Source: DOZZ01 sp963792655
Lineage (GTDB): Bacteria > Acidobacteriota > Terriglobia > Bryobacterales > Bryobacteraceae
Assembly: GCA_963792655.1 (NCBI GenBank)
Contig: CAWBWU010000003.1
Coordinates: 558,001-622,000 of the forward strand
Reading direction: 5' to 3'
Length of the DNA: 64,000 nt
Positions 8,129-17,854 of this stretch are shown in pieces. The notes below the pieces were generated by a model that was given only the letters and a program-made list of their open reading frames with translations, had not been told where the DNA came from and ran no database searches. The position numbers and the translations under genes are program-made. Position 1 is the stretch's first letter; every line of letters starts with the position of its first letter.

Positions 8129-8755
8129 TTAGCGCAAAGCGACGGCGTACTCGCGCAGTTGCTCGGCCCCGTTGTCGATACGCACCAGGTAGTGACCCGG
8201 CTTCAGCATCTTCGGCACATCTACCGCAACGGAATCGCCCGAGAGTTGAATGGGGCCTTTCCACATTTCCTGCCCCTGATCGGTAACTACTTGCGCGGAA
8301 TACGCGGGAGCTGCAGCAAGACCACGCGTGTCGAGCACAAATCTGACGTGTCCAGCCGGCGCGACGGCTTCTTCGGCGGCACCGCGCATGGCGTGCAATT
8401 CAACCGTTGTAGCAGGGCGAAGTGCATCAGGACTGCGGTGCAGAACAGACACCACGATCAGTACCGCAGCCGCAGCGCCCACCATTCCAGCCATGAGCGG
8501 CATGGGTTGAGCAACCCACTGCTTGAGTCGAGCAAAGAAAGAAGCGTCGTCGCCGGCGAGCTCGGTTTGAGCACGCCGCAACGCTCCTTTCATGGCTTTC
8601 ATGTAAGTTTCGGTTTCGTCCAGGCGGCGTTGAACGCTCTCGTCCACCAACAGACGTTCTTCAAAGATCTCGAGCTTGTCTTCGGGAAGAGTACCCCTGA
8701 CATATTGCTCAAACCACTCGTCATCGAAGTGGGCCCACGTTTGATTCTGTTCCAT
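8129..8755 (-). CDS. Membrane anti-sigma-factor-like protein with degenerate zinc site
   Basis: A 208-residue protein: cytoplasmic N-terminal helical part (1-80), one membrane helix (about 86-105, MPLMAGMVGAAAAVLIVVSV), and a periplasmic beta-rich C-terminal domain. The N-terminal layout (DDEWFEQYVRGTLPE, then FEERLLVDESVQRRL) is that of zinc-binding anti-sigma proteins, but the HxxxCxxC positions are Arg34, Asp38 and Val41, so zinc cannot bind there. It follows an ECF sigma gene and a TPR-CHAT gene on the same strand. Inferred role: membrane tether of that sigma factor, or a substrate of the CHAT protease. Strong Shine-Dalgarno TAAGGAG supports ATG at 8755. Confidence 0.7.
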   Translation of the reverse strand: MEQNQTWAHFDDEWFEQYVRGTLPEDKLEIFEERLLVDESVQRRLDETETYMKAMKGALRRAQTELAGDDASFFARLKQWVAQPMPLMAGMVGAAAAVLIVVSVLHRSPDALRPATTVELHAMRGAAEEAVAPAGHVRFVLDTRGLAAAPAYSAQVVTDQGQEMWKGPIQLSGDSVAVDVPKMLKPGHYLVRIDNGAEQLREYAVALR

Positions 8756-8847
8756 CGGATACTCCTTACTCCAAAACTGCAAGCGAGGCGACCTGCCTCT
8801 ATTTGAAGATGGAGTGAACGTCCGCCGCGGATGCTCTCAACTATTTT

Positions 8848-9510
8848 TCAGGCTGCGCCGAAAGCCGTTCGGCGGGCTAAGCGCCGCTTGCCGAGTTCTC
8901 CGAACCGCGCCTTAGCGCGCGATTTCAGCAAACGGAATTGCGTTTCCGTCAACTGCATCTCGCGGCAGATCGTATCCTGCGATTGTTCTTGCAGGTAAAA
9001 CCGCGTGAGTATCTCGCGGTCGCGCCGCGAAATGCCCTTCAACACGGTGAAAGCCAACTGCTCCTGCTCGCGCGACATGACCACCGTTTCAGGGTCTTCA
9101 TGCGCATCGGGAACGCTGTGCGTTGTTTCCAGATCGACCAACTGCTTGCGCGCTTGCACTGCTACATCGATGTGGCCGGCGATCTGGCGGCGCACAATCG
9201 TTCGCACAAAACCCATCAAGCGCTCCGGTTCGCGCAAATCGCCACGCCGAATCGCTTGCACCACGATCAGAAAACAGTCATGTACCCGGTCATCCAAATC
9301 CTGGGGACCTAACTGGCGGCACAGGTAATACCGCATACCCTTCGAGAAAAGCTTGTACAGCTCCTCCATGCCGGAAGCGTCGTCACTTTTGATCTTATCG
9401 ACGAGCAGTTGCCACTCCTGAGCGGAGGCGACCGCTGCGTGAGGAGCCGGTTCGGGGAAGCTCCCGGACTGATTCTGCTCTGGCATGATTTGATTCGATA
9501 TCCCGTTCAT
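8848..9510 (-). CDS. ECF-type RNA polymerase sigma factor
   Basis: A sigma-70 region 2 (LYKLFSKGMRYYLCRQLG, DDRVHDCFLIVVQAIRRGDL) and a region 4 helix-turn-helix (LKGISRRDREILTRFYLQEQSQDTICREMQLTETQFRLLKSRAKAR in outline) identify an ECF sigma factor. Regions 1.1 and 3 are absent. The ATG at 9510 overlaps the TGA of the CHAT gene as ATGA, implying translational coupling. The downstream gene is an anti-sigma-like membrane protein. The three genes form one operon. Confidence 0.88.
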   Translation of the reverse strand: MNGISNQIMPEQNQSGSFPEPAPHAAVASAQEWQLLVDKIKSDDASGMEELYKLFSKGMRYYLCRQLGPQDLDDRVHDCFLIVVQAIRRGDLREPERLMGFVRTIVRRQIAGHIDVAVQARKQLVDLETTHSVPDAHEDPETVVMSREQEQLAFTVLKGISRRDREILTRFYLQEQSQDTICREMQLTETQFRLLKSRAKARFGELGKRRLARRTAFGAA

Positions 9511-11945
9511 CGGTAATTGCCCACCGTGAAGTAAGTTGCCCAATACTGCGGATGCGCGCGAAACGTTCCTGAGCGCAGCATTGCGAGTTGCGCCATTCGC
9601 AGTGCTTCGGCGGCGCTCATTCCCGGCCGCTTCAATTGTGTATAGAACTCTTTGAAAAATGTACCGCCATCGTCACCGGTCGCCCAAAGTGTAGCGACCA
9701 CCGATTTCGCTCCCGCCGCTACCCATGCACGTGTGAGACCCATCAGTCCGGAAGCGACGGAAACTCCGGCTCGTCCACTGCTGCAACCACTCAATACAAC
9801 GAGGTTGGCGGGTTCCGTGTAGGCGACAATCTCCTCCGCGGTGAGCAGTTCGGGCTCATCGCCGGTTTGCGAAGTCAGCCCGATCATCCCAGCGTGGAAC
9901 TTCAGCGGACTTTCGATCACGTGCGTCGCAAGGTGCAAAACTGCCGGATGCGAAGCCACCGCGCCACTCAGGTTCGACTTCGTTGCGTTGAGCCCGACCA
10001 GAACTGAACTTTGCTTCTGATCCCAGGCTTGCGCGGATGTCTCAATTTCCTTACCGCTGCCCAGCAAACGCGCGAGGTGCACGCTCGGCGCAGCAGCCAG
10101 CAACGAGAAGAAGCCCGGGATGGCGCGATGCGCACGCGGGTCGGCATGGTTATAGACCGGATCGCCGACGCCAACGAACTTGCCGCTGGTGAAGGTGCCA
10201 CCGTCAGCGTCCGATAACATGAACGCGCCCGACGTGAGCTGCGTGATGTGCTTTTCCGCCAGATAAACGGGCTTGCCGGATTGAACCCTGGTGACCAGCG
10301 CAGCGAAAGGTACGCGGAACAAATCGCGGTCGAGCGACAACAGCCAGCGATGTTTATTGGCAATCTGCGGTTCAGCCGCAGCAAACAGCAAGCGGTAGAG
10401 CGCCTGACCCTTTTGCGCGACGTCGGGAGCATCGGTCTCCACGGCCTGCGAAAACTCGCCCTGCGCTTTTGCGATTGCCGTCTTATCCGGAAGCGTATAG
10501 AGCCGCAGCCCGGCGGTCGTCTGGACCCACAGCCACGACTGACGATCACCTAAGGAGAAACTCAGGAGCGCACTGTCATCCCGAAGCGCTCGTGCGACTC
10601 GCTCTTTTGCCGGCACGTTCCCGTCTCGATACGCCAGCCCGGCGCTGACCTGCATCTCTTCAACGGCGCTCCGGACGGTTGCGAGTTCCTCAGGTTTGGC
10701 TTCGGGAAGATCCAATGCCTGGGCCCGTTCAAGCACCTGCAGCCGCGCTAAGTCTTTCGCATAAGTGGGCGATAAGCGCTGTCTCCAGCCGCTTTTCTGA
10801 GGCACGAGCGCGCGCACGCTGGCTTCTCTTCCCCTTTGATTCGCGTCGAACGCCTCGCTGATCAACGGCTCCTGATTCGATCGCGTGAGTGCCAGGCGGT
10901 TGGCTGCTTCAACGAATACCGCGGAGGTTTCCGAAAGCTTATCTTCCGACGCAACACGGTTATCCTCGGTGGGAACTACGTTGAACAGCCGAGAAGCCTG
11001 AAGTGCGATGCGCAAGTCCGAGACGGCGCCGTCCAATTCGCCGGACTCAAGACGGAGCTTGCCGCGGTCACGGTAAAGCGCCCATACCGGCAACGTGCTT
11101 TTCGGGTTCCGGGCTTGCTCGAATGCATTTTCGTAATAAGCGAAAGCGAGCTTCGTCCGGCCCTGCGCGGCCGCAGCCCGGCCCAGATGCCAGTACGCGG
11201 TCTCCGCGCCTGGCAAATGCATCGATGCGCGAATCGAAAGTGCCTTCTGCGCCAGCTCAGATGCTTTCCCGGTTTGCCCCGCGCTCAACATGTCGTAGCT
11301 GAAATACTCGAGTGCCGCAGCTTGCTGTGCTCCTAAATGATTGTTCTCTGCGAGACCGATACAACTCTTATATGCCGCCTCGCCTTCGGAGATATTCCCC
11401 TGCAACATAGAGACATGTGCGAGTAAAAACAGGATGGGAACTCTTTGCGCTACGGGCACTCCTGCGCTGCTCTCTAAGGCCGCCCGGGCAGAGTTAGCCG
11501 CTGCCGGAAGGTTGTTCATCTTGACGTAAAGAGATGCGAGATTCCCGTTAATCTGGGCGAGGATTACCGGCTGTTTCAACTTTTCCGCAGTACGCCGCGC
11601 CTTGAGAAAAGTTCGAATTGCGTCAGAATACCTCGCCAGGCCCATCTGACAGCCGCCGAGGTTATTGAGTATGGTTAGCTCTTGCGAGGCGCTGGCAATG
11701 CCTGCGGAACGTGGCTGCAGCGTTTGAAAAAGTTTGAGTGCGCCTGCATAATCACCCGTGGCGGCGAGTGATGAGCCCTTTTTTATTTCGGATTGGAGCG
11801 ATTGCTGGGCAGCAACCTTGGCACGCTTTAGGGAATTCCACCGCGCAAACCCGCCCATTGTGCTGGCCATAACGAGCGCAATGAGCCCCGTCATTAGAGC
11901 GGTATTCCGTGCCGTAAAAGGAATACGCATATTCTTGCTGAGCAT
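9507..11945 (-). CDS. TPR-CHAT protein (caspase-like protease)
   Basis: An 812-residue protein. An N-terminal membrane helix lies at about 16-33. TPR-type repeats run from about 50 to 400 (for example ELTILNNLGGCQMGLARYSDAIRTF in outline), then a linker, and a CHAT domain from about 560 to the end. The catalytic dyad of caspase-like proteases is visible as His675 in LHLATHV and Cys721 in LSGCSSG. TPR-CHAT proteins act as proteases that are switched on by a partner. This one is translationally coupled (ATGA) to an ECF sigma gene and an anti-sigma-like gene, which suggests control of the sigma factor by proteolysis. Start at 11945; an ATG at 11930 is possible. Confidence 0.9.
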   Translation of the reverse strand: MLSKNMRIPFTARNTALMTGLIALVMASTMGGFARWNSLKRAKVAAQQSLQSEIKKGSSLAATGDYAGALKLFQTLQPRSAGIASASQELTILNNLGGCQMGLARYSDAIRTFLKARRTAEKLKQPVILAQINGNLASLYVKMNNLPAAANSARAALESSAGVPVAQRVPILFLLAHVSMLQGNISEGEAAYKSCIGLAENNHLGAQQAAALEYFSYDMLSAGQTGKASELAQKALSIRASMHLPGAETAYWHLGRAAAAQGRTKLAFAYYENAFEQARNPKSTLPVWALYRDRGKLRLESGELDGAVSDLRIALQASRLFNVVPTEDNRVASEDKLSETSAVFVEAANRLALTRSNQEPLISEAFDANQRGREASVRALVPQKSGWRQRLSPTYAKDLARLQVLERAQALDLPEAKPEELATVRSAVEEMQVSAGLAYRDGNVPAKERVARALRDDSALLSFSLGDRQSWLWVQTTAGLRLYTLPDKTAIAKAQGEFSQAVETDAPDVAQKGQALYRLLFAAAEPQIANKHRWLLSLDRDLFRVPFAALVTRVQSGKPVYLAEKHITQLTSGAFMLSDADGGTFTSGKFVGVGDPVYNHADPRAHRAIPGFFSLLAAAPSVHLARLLGSGKEIETSAQAWDQKQSSVLVGLNATKSNLSGAVASHPAVLHLATHVIESPLKFHAGMIGLTSQTGDEPELLTAEEIVAYTEPANLVVLSGCSSGRAGVSVASGLMGLTRAWVAAGAKSVVATLWATGDDGGTFFKEFYTQLKRPGMSAAEALRMAQLAMLRSGTFRAHPQYWATYFTVGNYR

Positions 11946-12285
11946 ATCAGCAAACGTACGAAAGCGTACAAATATTTTGAAGATGATTGCTCTGGGCCGG
12001 CCGAAGCTGGCCCTGAGCTGTTTTGATTCCGAAGAATCTGTCCCAAACGGACGATGAAGGAACGCACGCCTTCACGTGCGAGAAAAATGAATTACCAAAG
12101 GCCGGGAATAATGATAATAACCGGAGGTAGATCCATGTAGAATGCCGGCCGAACCGCGCCGGAATCTTTTCTGATCTGAAGGTAGCTTCCCTTAGAAATC
12201 GGGCAAACCGAATTCGAAGCTGAAACCACTGATAACGAACGGTTTAAAAAAGAAAACTGTTGTGTGATTTCGAGAATGCGCGATT
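11946..12285. other. Divergent intergenic region between the CHAT operon and the lipid kinase gene
   Basis: About 340 bases without a convincing gene. It should hold the promoters of both the leftward CHAT-sigma operon and the rightward lipid kinase gene. The middle is AT-richer than the surroundings. I see no clear operator or terminator. Confidence 0.5.
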
Positions 12286-13218
12286 ATGGGTGCGAGCATG
12301 CCCGGAATCCTGGTGATCTTAAACCCTCGCGCAGGATCAGCGGGTTCTGATGAAGATGTTCAGAAGATTGAAGATGTCCTACGTTCCGATGGTGCTTCCG
12401 TACGCGTGCTCCGCCCGAAAGACGGCGACGCCTTAGTTCAAGCTGCCGAGCAGGCGCCGAATTGCCCAGAGGAAATCATCGTCGCCACCGGTGGTGACGG
12501 GACGATCAGCCTGGTCGCTTCTCACCTTGCCGGAACCCCGAAACGCCTGGGAGTACTTCCCGGCGGCACCCTGAATCACTTTGCGAAAGACCTAAACATC
12601 CCTGCCGAACTCGACGAAGCTGCGCGCATCGTCCTTGCGGGCCATACGATTGCGGTAGACATGGCCGAGGTGAACGGCCGGGCTTTCATCAATAATTCGA
12701 GCCTGGGGTTTTACCCGGCATTCGTTCGCTTTCGCGAAGCGGGCCAGCAAGCGGTCGGTAACAAGTGGCTAGCCGCCATCCCCGCGTTGTTTCGCGCGTT
12801 CGGGCGGCACACATCGCTCAACGTCGATCTGACCGTCGACGGTCAACCGATCCATCGCTCTACACCGGTAGTCTTCGTCGGCAACAACGAGTACTGCGTG
12901 GAAGGGCTGGACATCGGCCGTCGCGATTCCCTCGGCGCGGGCAAGCTGTGCGTCGTCATTGCTAAGCCTGAGGGACGCTGGCACGTGTTCTTCACAATCA
13001 TTGCCGCCTTGCTGCGGAAGGTGCGGCAGTCCGATGGAGTGGATATCCTCTCCGCACGGAACGTCGTCGTAGACTGCAGGCGCAAGAATCTGCCCGTCGC
13101 GATAGACGGTGAAGTGGTCACATTAGAGAACCCGCTGCGATACACGATTCGGCCCAAAGCTCTCAACGTGATTGTTCCGGCCGGCCCATCCAATGAGAAT
13201 CATCGCGCACCTCTCTGA
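12286..13218 (+). CDS. Diacylglycerol/lipid kinase family protein
   Basis: A 310-residue kinase of the DAGK_cat/YegS family: ILNPRAGSAG at the N-terminus, the nucleotide-binding GGDGT (VATGGDGTISLV), LPGGTLNHFAKDL, and a C-terminal beta-sandwich with PVAIDGE. Family members phosphorylate lipid hydroxyls such as diacylglycerol or sphingosine-type bases in the inner membrane leaflet. The 3' end overlaps the metallophosphoesterase start by 26 bases, so the pair is co-translated and likely acts on related substrates. ATG at 12298 is an alternative start. Confidence 0.88.
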   Translation: MGASMPGILVILNPRAGSAGSDEDVQKIEDVLRSDGASVRVLRPKDGDALVQAAEQAPNCPEEIIVATGGDGTISLVASHLAGTPKRLGVLPGGTLNHFAKDLNIPAELDEAARIVLAGHTIAVDMAEVNGRAFINNSSLGFYPAFVRFREAGQQAVGNKWLAAIPALFRAFGRHTSLNVDLTVDGQPIHRSTPVVFVGNNEYCVEGLDIGRRDSLGAGKLCVVIAKPEGRWHVFFTIIAALLRKVRQSDGVDILSARNVVVDCRRKNLPVAIDGEVVTLENPLRYTIRPKALNVIVPAGPSNENHRAPL

Positions 13219-14000
13219 TCTGCACTTCGGCAGAGTCGACCCGAAAACTTTAGAGCCTCTGCTGAATTCCTTGCACGAGCTTGCTCCGCACGTGGTCGTG
13301 GTCTCGGGCGATTTCACGCAGCGTGCGACCGAGGTTGAGTTCCGTCAGGCACGCGAATTCCTTAACCGGATACCCCAGCCGCAGATCGTAACGCCGGGCA
13401 ATCACGACGTCCCTCTGTACGATTTGTTTTCGCGATTCGCGCGTCCGCTTGATCGCTATCGACGCTTCATCACGGAAGACTTACAGCCTTCTTACACGGA
13501 TGAAGAGATCGCCGTCGCGGCGGTCAATACCGCGCGCTCGTGGACATTCAAGGGCGGACGCATCAATCACTTTCAGGTGTCAGCGCTGCGCCGGGCGGCT
13601 CTGCCATCTCAAAGAAGTAACGAAAATTGTCGTGACGCATCATCCTTTCGATCTGCCGGACGGTTATACGGATAAAGACCTATTGCGACGCGCCCGTATG
13701 GCGATGGAGAAAATGGCTGAGTGCGGCGCCGACGTGTTTCTGTCGGGTCATCTGCATGTCAGCCACACTGGCCAGACCGCTAATCGTTATCACATCCACG
13801 GGCATTCCGCGCTGGTAGTCCACGCGGGAACAGCGACATCCACCCGAGGGCGAGGTGAAGCCAACTCTTTCAACGTGTTGCACGTGGATGGCGGAAGCAT
13901 CCGCATCGAACGGCGTGCATTCGATGACGCACGCCTTCAATTCCAGACTGCAGCCGAGGAGACTTTTCGGCGCGGCGCGGCTGGTTGGGTGCCGGCGTGA
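13193..14000 (+). CDS. Calcineurin-like metallophosphoesterase, frame broken
   Basis: Metal-binding motifs occur in order: SDLHFG, SGDFTQ, TPGNHDVP, and after a break VTHHPFD and SGHLHVS. This is the class III cyclase/3',5'-cAMP phosphodiesterase (CpdA)-like metallophosphoesterase family. The frame breaks at about 13593-13597; removing one G from CCGGGCGG joins SALRR to RLCHLKEVTKIVVTHHPF. A sequencing insertion is the simplest reading. ATG at 13193 lies inside the end of the lipid kinase gene. Confidence 0.75.
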
Positions 14001-14080
14001 ATCTACTTTTGTAGGCGAATACCTCTAGGCAACCCTAAAGTTTTTGCCGAAACCGTCGAACTCCTGCCCAGGAGCGCCAA

Positions 14081-16775
14081 GTGATTCGATTGCATTCGAC
14101 GATTTCTCTTTCTCTTACTCTTGTGGCAGCGTTGGGCGGATCTTGTCTGGCCCAACAGAAGCCAATTCAAATTGGCCAGTTCTTCGTCAGCCCTGACGGG
14201 CATAACTTTGTGTTGAACGGGCCAGGACCGCTCGCCACATTCTCTTCCGGCCAGCGTGACCTTCGGTTCGGCTCACCCGATTGCGCTGGACTTCATCGGA
14301 GCGGCGCCGGAAGCTCGCATTGAAGCGGGAGATGCCGCGCCTGGCCGCGCGAACTACCTCGTCGGAGAGAACGAGAAAGAATGGAAGACCAACCTGCCGG
14401 TCTACAGCTCGATCCGTTATCGCGACCTGTGGCCGGGCATCGACGTCGTCTACCATGTCGATCACGACCGCTTGAAAGCAGACTTTCTTGTGGCGTCCGG
14501 TGCTTCACCAACTCAGATCCGCTGGCGCTATCGCGATGGCGCGCGGGTGGCCATCGACGAAAAGGGAAATCTGCAGGTGGCTTCAGGAGAGGCGCGCCTG
14601 CAGGAGAATGCACCCGAGCTCTTTCAGGGGACGAAGCGTGTCCCCGGAACTTTCCGCGCGGACCCGAGCGGCACAGTTTCGTTTGCGGTCGGCGGTTTCG
14701 ATCCGCAGCAGCCGCTACTCATCGATCCGCTGATCGCGTTTGGCACTTACTTCGGCGGAAGCGGTACTTCTTCGTCAACTTCGATCACGTATGCGCCGAA
14801 CGGAAATGCCATCATTGCCGGCTGGACGTCTTCTCTGATTCCCGCAGGAACGCAGATGGGGGCTCTCGGCAGCGTAGATGCGTTCGTGGCATCCTTCTCG
14901 GCGGCGGGAGTGCTGCAATTTTGCACCTACATCGGCGGCAGTGGAGACGATCGCATCATGGGAATCGCGAGCGACCCCTCGAGCAATCTGTTGATCACCG
15001 GCTTCACGACATCGCGGAACTTCCCTGTCAAAAACGCGATTCAGGCTGTCAGCGGCGGTGGCCGCGACGCCTTTGTGGCAAAGCTCGACGCAACCGGCAG
15101 CAACCTGGTTTTTTCGACCTATCTCGGCGGGAGCGATGTCGACCAGGCAAACGGAATTACCGTCGACACCGCGGGCAACATCTACCTCGCAGGCGACACG
15201 CGTTCGTTAAACTTCCCTGTGCTCAATGCACTGCAGCGAACAAAATCTGGCGGACAAGATGCGTTCGTCACGAAATTGAGCTCGGCCGGTCAACTGATCT
15301 ACAGCACGTATGTCGGCGGTGGTGCTGATGACCATGCCGCAGGGATCGCGGTGGACGCAACCGGTGAACCATCCGTGGCAGGCTCTACGTTCTCTCACGA
15401 TTTCCCAGTCGCTCAGGCCTACCAGGCGCACAGCGGCGGCGGCGAGGATGCGATTCTCTTCAAGTTGAATGCTGCTGGATCGGGGCTGATGTTCTCCACC
15501 TACTTCGGCGGTAACGGCGGAAGTTTAGGCGCGGATGAACGAGCCAACGCGGTTGTCGTGGACAGCACAGGGAACACCTTCATTGCAGGCCAATCGAGTT
15601 CTGCCAATTTTCCGGTGACCACCGGCGCGTTCCAGACCACGTCCAACGGCGGGTTGGACGCGTTCGCCGCAAAGTTCGACGTATCGGGCAACCTGGTGTA
15701 CAGCACCCTTTTGAGCGGCAGCAGCATTGACGTCGCAAATGCCATCGCCGTCGGCGTAGCGGGCAACGCGGTCGTCGCGGGTTATACCGCTTCGCCAGAT
15801 TTTCCGGTGGCGCGTCCGGTCCAGTTGGCAAACCATGGCACTTACAACGCGTTCGTCACGAGTATCAATCCAGCGGGTCAGCGGCTTGCCTACAGCACGT
15901 ATCTGGGCGGCACTGCTCTCGACCAGGCGACAGGCTTGGTGCTCGATCGCTCGGGCAGCGTGTTGCTCACGGGCAGCACTTCGTCCGCGGATTTTCCGGT
16001 AGTGAACCCGGCCCAGCAATGGCTGAACGGAACCCAGAACGCCTTCTTCACGAAGATTGTGATGGGTTGGAAGCCAGGCTGTTTTCTCGATAACGGTTTG
16101 TGGATCGTCGACCGCGATCGCGACCATAGCTTTGCCCAGTATTTCGTCTTCGGACAAACCGGCGACATTCCGGTTGTGGGCGACTGGACCGGTACGGGCC
16201 AATACCGCATTGGCGTATTCCGGAACGGCACATGGCTGCTGGATGCGAACGGCAACGGTACATGGGACGGCGTTGCGGGCGGCGATCTGCAAATCAGCTT
16301 TGGACAAGCCGGTGACATCCCGGTGGTGGGCGACTGGACCGGCTCTGGAAAACAGAGCCTGGGCATCTATCGCGGAAGCACCTGGATTCTGGATTTGAGC
16401 GGCCATCTAAGCGGCCAGCCTACGGGCGTTGCTGATCGCGTTCTGAGCTACGGCTGCGCGAGTTGCACGCCGGTGGTTGGCGATTGGAAAGGTACGGGCA
16501 AAACAAAGATCGGCATGATCGATCGTGGACTCTGGTGGCTCGAAGACAACGGTGACGACGCATGGACAACGGGCGACGCTCCGTTCTGGTTCGGCAACCC
16601 CACCGACCAGGCGCTGTCTGGCGATTGGGACGGATCTGGAGTCGACCGTCCGGGTATCTTCCGCACTGGCGCGTGGGTTCTGGATACCAACGGGAACCGC
16701 GTGTTCGAAGCCGGACAGGGCGACCTCTTGTTCTACTTCGGACCTGCTGCCTGCAAAGCAGTGATGCTGAAATAG
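14081..16775 (+). CDS. Exported SBBP-repeat beta-propeller protein, frame broken near N-terminus
   Basis: About 897 residues. Signal peptide at 1-25 (LTLVAALGGSCLAQ), then the domain usually found ahead of SBBP repeats (RANYLVGENEKEW, YSSIRYRDLWPGIDVVY, QPLLIDPLIAFGTYFGGS). Seven or more SBBP repeats follow (YSTYVGGGADDHAAGIAVDA type), and four C-terminal repeats of GDIPVVGDWTGxGxxxxG type. The protein is probably surface-exposed or secreted; SBBP proteins are expanded in Solibacter. One extra G near 14247 (TCCGGCCAGCG) breaks the frame; removing it joins LATFSS to SVTFGS. GTG start at 14081 is supported by AGGAG seven bases upstream. Confidence 0.8.
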
Positions 16776-16802
16776 TCCAACAGCAAGTTAAACTGAGGGC
16801 TC

Positions 16803-17850
16803 ATGCGGAAAGCGCTGATAACAGGAATCACGGGTCAGGACGGGTCGTATCTAAGCAGTTTTCTGCGTCGACAAAGGCTATGAGGTGCACGGCATCCTGC
16901 GGCGTGCCAGCACCTTCAACACGGATCGCATCGACCATCTGTATCGCGATCCGCATGATCCCGCGGCCCATCTGTTTCTGCATTACGGCGATCTGACGGA
17001 CGGCGGTTCGCTGCGCAACATCCTGCATAAGGTGCAGCCGGACGAAGTCTACAATCTCGGCGCACAGTCACATGTCAAAGTCTCATTCGAGCAATCGGAA
17101 TACACGGGCGACGTGGTGGCGACTGGAACATTGCGGCTGCTGAATGCCATTCGCGACTACAGCAATGAAACCGGCAAGATGGTTCGCGTCTATCAGGCCG
17201 GCTCCTCTGAAATGTTCGGGGCGGCGAAGCCCCCGCAGAGCGAGAAGACGCCTTTCTATCCGCGCAGTCCGTATGCCGTGGCAAAGGTGGCGGCCTACTG
17301 GTATTGCGTCAACTATCGCGAGGCATATGGGATGTTCATCGCGAATGGCATCTTGTTCAATCATGAGTCTCCGGTGCGTGGCGAGACTTTCGTGACCCGC
17401 AAGATTACTCGCGCGCTCGGACGCATCAAGCTCGGTCTTCAGAAGAAGCTCTTTCTCGGCAATCTCGATTCCAAGCGCGACTGGGGATTCGCGGGCGATT
17501 ACGTGGAAGCGATGTGGCGCATGCTGCAACATGGGGAAGCCGATGACTTTGTGGTCGCCACGGGCGAAGCTTACTCCGTGCGCCAGTTTCTTGATGTCGC
17601 GGGAGAGCGTCTCAATCTGGATTGGAAGGAACACGTTGAAATTGACCCGCGCTATATGCGCCCGACTGAAGTAGATTACTTATTGGGCGATGGGTCCAAA
17701 GCACAATTGGCGCTGGGCTGGAGACCGCGTGTGTCTTTCCGTGAACTGGTAGCCATGATGGTCGATCACGATTTGGAACAGGCGAAGCAGGAGCAGACGT
17801 TGATGACTGCGGGTCACTCGGTTGCGTTCCGCGGCGTTGCGAACGGGTAA
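16803..17850 (+). CDS. gmd: GDP-mannose 4,6-dehydratase, frame broken
   Basis: This SDR enzyme makes GDP-4-keto-6-deoxymannose, the precursor of GDP-L-fucose. The N-terminal NAD-binding TGITGQDGSYL, then HGILRRASTFNTDRIDH, YNLGAQSHVKVSFE, the catalytic YAVAKVAAYW and NHESPVRGETFVTRK are all present. The N-terminal 25 residues are in another frame; removing one G near 16869 (CTGCGTCGAC) gives FLLDKGYEVHG, the family sequence. The fcl gene follows four bases downstream. Confidence 0.88.
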
Positions 17851-17854
17851 GCAA

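Noticed and set aside
14381..15328. Long alternative frame inside the SBBP gene
   Set aside because: Arg-rich shadow of the repetitive, GC-rich SBBP coding sequence.
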